The notes under the pieces: model-generated | What the model was told of the DNA's origin: nothing | Seen by the model: only the letters and a program-made list of their open reading frames with translations | Database searches by the model: none | NCBI RefSeq assembly: GCF_964656455.1 | Contig: NC_135715.1 | Span: forward strand, 79,152,414 to 79,216,413 | Direction of reading: 5' to 3' | DNA from: Halichoerus grypus | Taxonomy: Eukaryota; Chordata; Mammalia; Carnivora; Phocidae | DNA: 64,000 nt | Shown here: one piece after another, positions 60,396-64,000 of the stretch | Numbering within the stretch: the stretch's first letter is position 1 | Layout of the letters: the number at the start of each line of letters is the position of its first letter | Translations under genes and position numbers: made by a program

Positions 60396-61095
60396 TATCT
60401 CTAAGTTATCTCTAAGAATTTCCAACTCCGAAATTCTTCGAATCTGTCACGAGGCTTGGACTTCTGGGGCATGTGGTATTTTGAATTTAGGATATCCAAT
60501 ATTGGCTGGTGTTTAGGATGAGGGTGGAGAGAAAGGAAGTTCTGCTAATCTCCAGACACAAATAGATACAGGATATTGGCCAGTAAAAACCACTAGTTGG
60601 AGGAGGCTAAACACAGGGGTTTCTCCCTTTCTCTTTTGGCTCAGATGTTAACACTGAATTTTTCTTAACTCAATTCCTGTTCAATTACTTCAACCATGGG
60701 TGAATCTTCCAGTTCTTCAGATGTACTGAATCTGTTCCTAGACTGTATTGTGATGAGAGGCAGCCAATGGAACCTTCAACTCTTCAGAGCACAGGCACAA
60801 GATAAAACTGTGCAGATAGCTGAGAAATGGTGGACTGAAGTCCAGCCCCACCTCTTGGATTCTTTTACAGGGGATATGAGTTAGGATGAATCACCCTCTG
60901 ACAACTGAAGTGCCTACTTCCAGGACAGCCTCTAAAGGGAAATTGAGCTCTTATTTCTCCTCCTCTTCACCAGCAAAATTCTCTGAAGGCGGCAATGTTA
61001 CTTTCTCGAGTTCCTAGTCTGTGTTTTTAACTCAACATCTGTGTTTGCCCTGGTGCTTCTGACATCCTAGACATTCCCATCTTTTCTACCCCCCA
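60396..61095. other. Spacer of inverted duplication, no recognised feature
   Basis: The 62-codon frame at 60696-60884 has no recognisable domain. Confidence 0.4.
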
Positions 61096-61984
61096 CCCCT
61101 GCCCCACAGCAATGTATTCACTGACCGTCAAGCTGCTGGTTGTGCCCTATAGTCTCTTCTTTCTATTCTCCTTAAATGTGGTCATTCTCAAAATTTCTGT
61201 CCTTTGTTCTTTTCCCTGTAAAGTTTCCCTTTTGAGATATTCATTTCTAGGTCTGTATTTCTTTGTGATCAATCCCAATCTCTTCCCACATTTCCCTTGA
61301 GCTTCAGTATTCCAGCTGGATCCCAAACACAACATGTCCAAAACTGGATTTAGGAACTGCCTCAAACTGAGTACTCCTCCTATGGGTCCTCTTTCAGTTT
61401 GTGGCATCTCTCACCATCCCAAACTCAATACCTCAGAATAATCATTCACTTCTCCCTCTTCTTCAATCCAGATTGCCTCCATTCTTCTGTCCTGGCTCCT
61501 CTGCCTGGCAACCCTCACTTTCCACTCGCTGGCCATTTAATTGTATTTTCTGCCTGCAGACTGGCCCCTGTTCAGCCCATCTTTAGCAAAACCACTCAGA
61601 TTCACATTTTAAAGCTCCATTTTGAAGTCACTCACCTCTTTAAAAACAATCTGTGCCTTCCCATTTAAAAAGCTTTGAGATCCTCCATCATCTCCACCCT
61701 GTTGTTGGCTTTTCCAGCATCATTTCCCCACATGAACCTCGCACTTCAACTAAGGTGGAGCACTCATTATTCTTCTAACATGCCTAGTGGGTCCCTTCTT
61801 TAGTGACTGCTTTTGTTTCTCTCTGATGATAAAATGTCTTCTGTCTTTCCCTATCCACTCCTCAACTGCAATTTAAAATCCAATTCCTCCATGATATTTC
61901 CCCAAATCACTGTAGCCCAAAACAGTTCCTTTATCCTCTATATACCATGACACTTAATTTGTATCCCTCCCATCCCATGTATCT
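61096..61984 (+). mobile_element. C-rich ancient repeat-like sequence, family unresolved
   Basis: CATCTCTCACCATCCCAAAC, then CCAGATTGCCTCCATTCTTC and CATGATATTTCCCCAAATCAC resemble old LINE or LINE-derived mammalian repeats, as at 28 kb. Short frames here are not supported as genes. Confidence 0.35.
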
Positions 61985-62160
61985 TTTTTTTGAGTGAAAG
62001 AGAGAGCGGGCAGCAGAGGAAGAGGGAGAGATAGAATCCCAAGCAGGCTCTATGCCCAGTGCAAAATTCCATGCAGGCTCCATCTCACGACCCTGAGATC
62101 ATGACCTGAGCTGAAATCAAGAGTCGGACGCTCAACCAACTGTGCCATCCAGGCTCCCCT
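61985..62160 (-). mobile_element. SINEC, minus strand, next to inverted-repeat arm
   Basis: Poly(T)-GAGTGAAAGAGAGAGC start, GTGCCATCCAGGCTCCCC end; diverged. CATCCCATGTATCTT before and CATCCCACATATCTT after form an old duplication with two mismatches, the right copy touching arm 2. Confidence 0.9.
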
Positions 62161-62172
62161 CATCCCACATAT

Positions 62173-62709
62173 CTTAAGAGGCATGTGAAATGATATTCTT
62201 TCACTAATTCATAAGCATCAACGTCTTCTGTTTTTGGAGAGATGCATAAATGAAAGCCAGTTAACATTTGGGGAGTAGGTTCACCGAACTATTCTGAATT
62301 TACTTGAGTAAAGTTAGGGGAGAAGCCCTCCCATGTGGTGAGACATGTGTGCTCCTGGCTACAGATACGGCAATAACTCAGTACAGTGCTTTCTGGGGGA
62401 GCAGTTTGACAATGTGAATCAAATAAGTCTTTTTTTAATACTTTAAACAAGTAATATTTTATGAGCACATATTAATTTTATAATTTTTAATCATTTTATT
62501 TTATGATCATTTTTTTTCACCCTGATAAGTGTATTCTTTAATCCCCCATCCCTTATTTCACCCATCCCCTACCCACTTCCCCTCTGGTAACCATCAGTTT
62601 GTTCTCAACAGTTTAGAGTCTGTTTCTTGGTTTATCTCTCTCTTTCTCTTTCCTTTGCTCATTTGTTTTGTTTCTTAAATTCCACATATGAGTAAAATCA
62701 TGGTATTTG
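62173..62709 (-). repeat. Large inverted duplication, arm 2
   Basis: About 537 bp, reverse complement of arm 1. It starts abruptly within L1 sequence (62709) and ends in CTTAAG (62173). No poly(A)/poly(T) or target duplication was seen at its ends, so it does not look like a retrotransposed copy. Confidence 0.95.
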
Positions 62710-62801
62710 AGAAACATCATTATAGGACAGTGGGGTATCGCTACTGTGGATGATAAGCTTGTTGAGGGCAGAAACTGGCTGTCCTATAATGATGTTTCTC
62801 A
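62708..62801. repeat. Perfect 23-bp inverted repeat with 48-base loop
   Basis: Bases 62708-62730 (TGAGAAACATCATTATAG...) are exactly complementary to 62779-62801 (...CTATAATGATGTTTCTCA). The left half begins exactly where arm 2 of the large inverted duplication ends. Confidence 0.95.
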
Positions 62802-62860
62802 CACAATGCCTTGCCCATTGTCTGTATCCAATTAATATTGATCAAATGAATAAGCATAAA
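62745..62860 (+). mobile_element. L2-type 3' tail
   Basis: GATAAGCTTGTTGAGGGCAG, CAATGCCTTGCCCATTGTCTG and ATCAAATGAATAAGC resemble the 3' end of L2-class elements. Confidence 0.5.
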
Positions 62861-64000
62861 TGAAAGAGGGACATTGTTTTTACCATTCTTGGAATTAAGA
62901 TCCACAACAGTTGTTTGGGGATTGGATTTTTTGTATCTTTTAACCCATTTCAAAGACTAGCACAGACATGAATTTCACTGGTGGATCTTAATAAATACGA
63001 AATTAATCTCAACAGCAATGAGTAAAACAGAATGGCACCCTCTTCCCAATGACCTTATGCCTAAAAACACTTTTAAGAGTGTCATAGTAAACTACAGAAA
63101 TATTTTATATAATCAAAAATCCCCAAAGGAACTATATAAAAACACACGATATTTTAATGAAAAGGTGGAATGTAAACATAATTGTATTTATAGACAAGTA
63201 ATATGAACATATGGATAAGGACAAGATGGGGGAAATATTAATATGCTAAGAAAGTGAACTTTCAGATCTATTTGTTGTGTTAAAATGTTTTCCCCTTATG
63301 CTTACAATTTAATATTCTTTACTGCTCTTTAAAATTATCTGACCCCCAAAATTAAAAAATCTAAAGCAGAATATTTCACAAGAATGAGAATTATCCAGAA
63401 AGTTGTTATTTGAAAATCCTAACTCCAAAAAGTAATTTGTCATTTTCTACTCTCTCTGATACAAAAATTCTTTAATATCTTTTTTGCTTCATGTCCTTGA
63501 ATTTCCTGCAGCTCACTAGAATGTGTTTCCATCAGCCTTTCATTATACAGTGTCAATATGTGGCGGCAGTTCTTTGTTGTGTATTAACTGAAAGCTTGAC
63601 CACATGACTGTCTCAGACATTTAATTCAATAGGATGGAGAAGCTTCTGGTCAACATCATCAGACTAGGGAGAGAGAAGAAGAAGAATGAGAATTTAAACA
63701 ATTACCTCTTATTTCAGAAGGCTTGTTTTCTTATAGAAAAGGCTTTGAGCTAAACTCACCTACGTCTTGAGGGTTTCTACAAAGCTACCATACAGTTGAG
63801 ATTTTGGTTATAAAATAAACCCATTTCTTTCTTTGGTGGTGCTCCTCCACGTCACTAGCTGGAATGTCCCTCAAACAAAGCAATCCAACACACATTGCCA
63901 AAGAGAAAAACTCTTTCCTTCATGCACACATTAAGGAAAAAAAATAGTTGTTAATGATGCCTGATAAATACATACAAGCCATTCAAAATGTGAGGATATG
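62861..64000. other. Intergenic to window end, no recognised feature
   Basis: AT-rich DNA with no named repeat or gene. Confidence 0.4.

Noticed and set aside
62173..62709. Arm 2 as an L1-mediated 3' transduction
   Set aside because: It would need a poly(A) tract at the 62173 end and a target duplication; neither is visible.

Overview
This window is nuclear DNA of a carnivoran mammal. The diagnostic signal is 22 copies of a tRNA-derived Can-SINE (SINEC) that starts GGGGCGCCTGGGTGGCTCAG, carries a CT-rich 3' half and ends in AATAAA plus poly(A). They occur on both strands, many with intact target-site duplications. The dog-specific SINEC_Cf form was not seen. A young L1 3' end at 19.69-19.90 kb is of a type common in bears, seals and mustelids. 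An arctoid caniform is therefore most likely; I cannot name the species.

There is one convincing protein-coding gene: GJA3 (connexin 46, a lens-fibre gap-junction channel subunit) on the + strand. Its whole 449-residue reading frame lies in one exon (CDS 33870-35219), as is usual for connexins. A splice acceptor sits 17 bases before the ATG. About 16 kb upstream, a 1.2 kb CpG island (about 16.69-17.93 kb) ends in a good splice donor and is the likely promoter and noncoding first exon. The inferred intron is 17716-33852. Candidate poly(A) signals lie at 35980-36451. In human 13q12, GJA3 lies between GJB2 and ZMYM2; neither is seen here, which fits the expected distances.

Layout. 1-16 kb: intergenic, dominated by minus-strand L1 fragments (1.26-2.79, 6.02-6.61, 9.04-12.33, 14.96-15.29 kb), SINEs and MIRs. 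16.1-17.9 kb: pyrimidine tract and CpG-island promoter. 17.7-33.85 kb: GJA3 intron, with an L1 ORF2 relic (23.2-24.97 kb), an L2 relic (25.88-26.96 kb) and C-rich ancient repeat-like DNA (27-29 kb). 33.85-36.5 kb: GJA3 coding exon and 3' UTR. 36.5-39.6 kb: AT-rich DNA without recognised repeats. 39.64-40.13 kb: a second, isolated CpG island with no recognised gene. 40.2-64 kb: intergenic DNA full of nested L1, SINE, MIR, LTR and DNA-transposon remnants.

The most unusual structure is a large inverted duplication near the right end. Arms of about 540 bp (59051-59591 and 62173-62709) are about 95% identical by eye and separated by 2.6 kb. Each arm holds an L1 3' end plus non-L1 flank. A separate perfect 23-bp inverted repeat sits exactly at the outer border of the second arm, suggesting a template-switch rearrangement. 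Other points of interest are the orphan CpG island, a G-quadruplex-prone minisatellite in the GJA3 promoter, and an enlarged cytoplasmic loop with an extra cysteine in connexin 46. All repeat-family names, identities and boundaries were judged by eye, without database searches.
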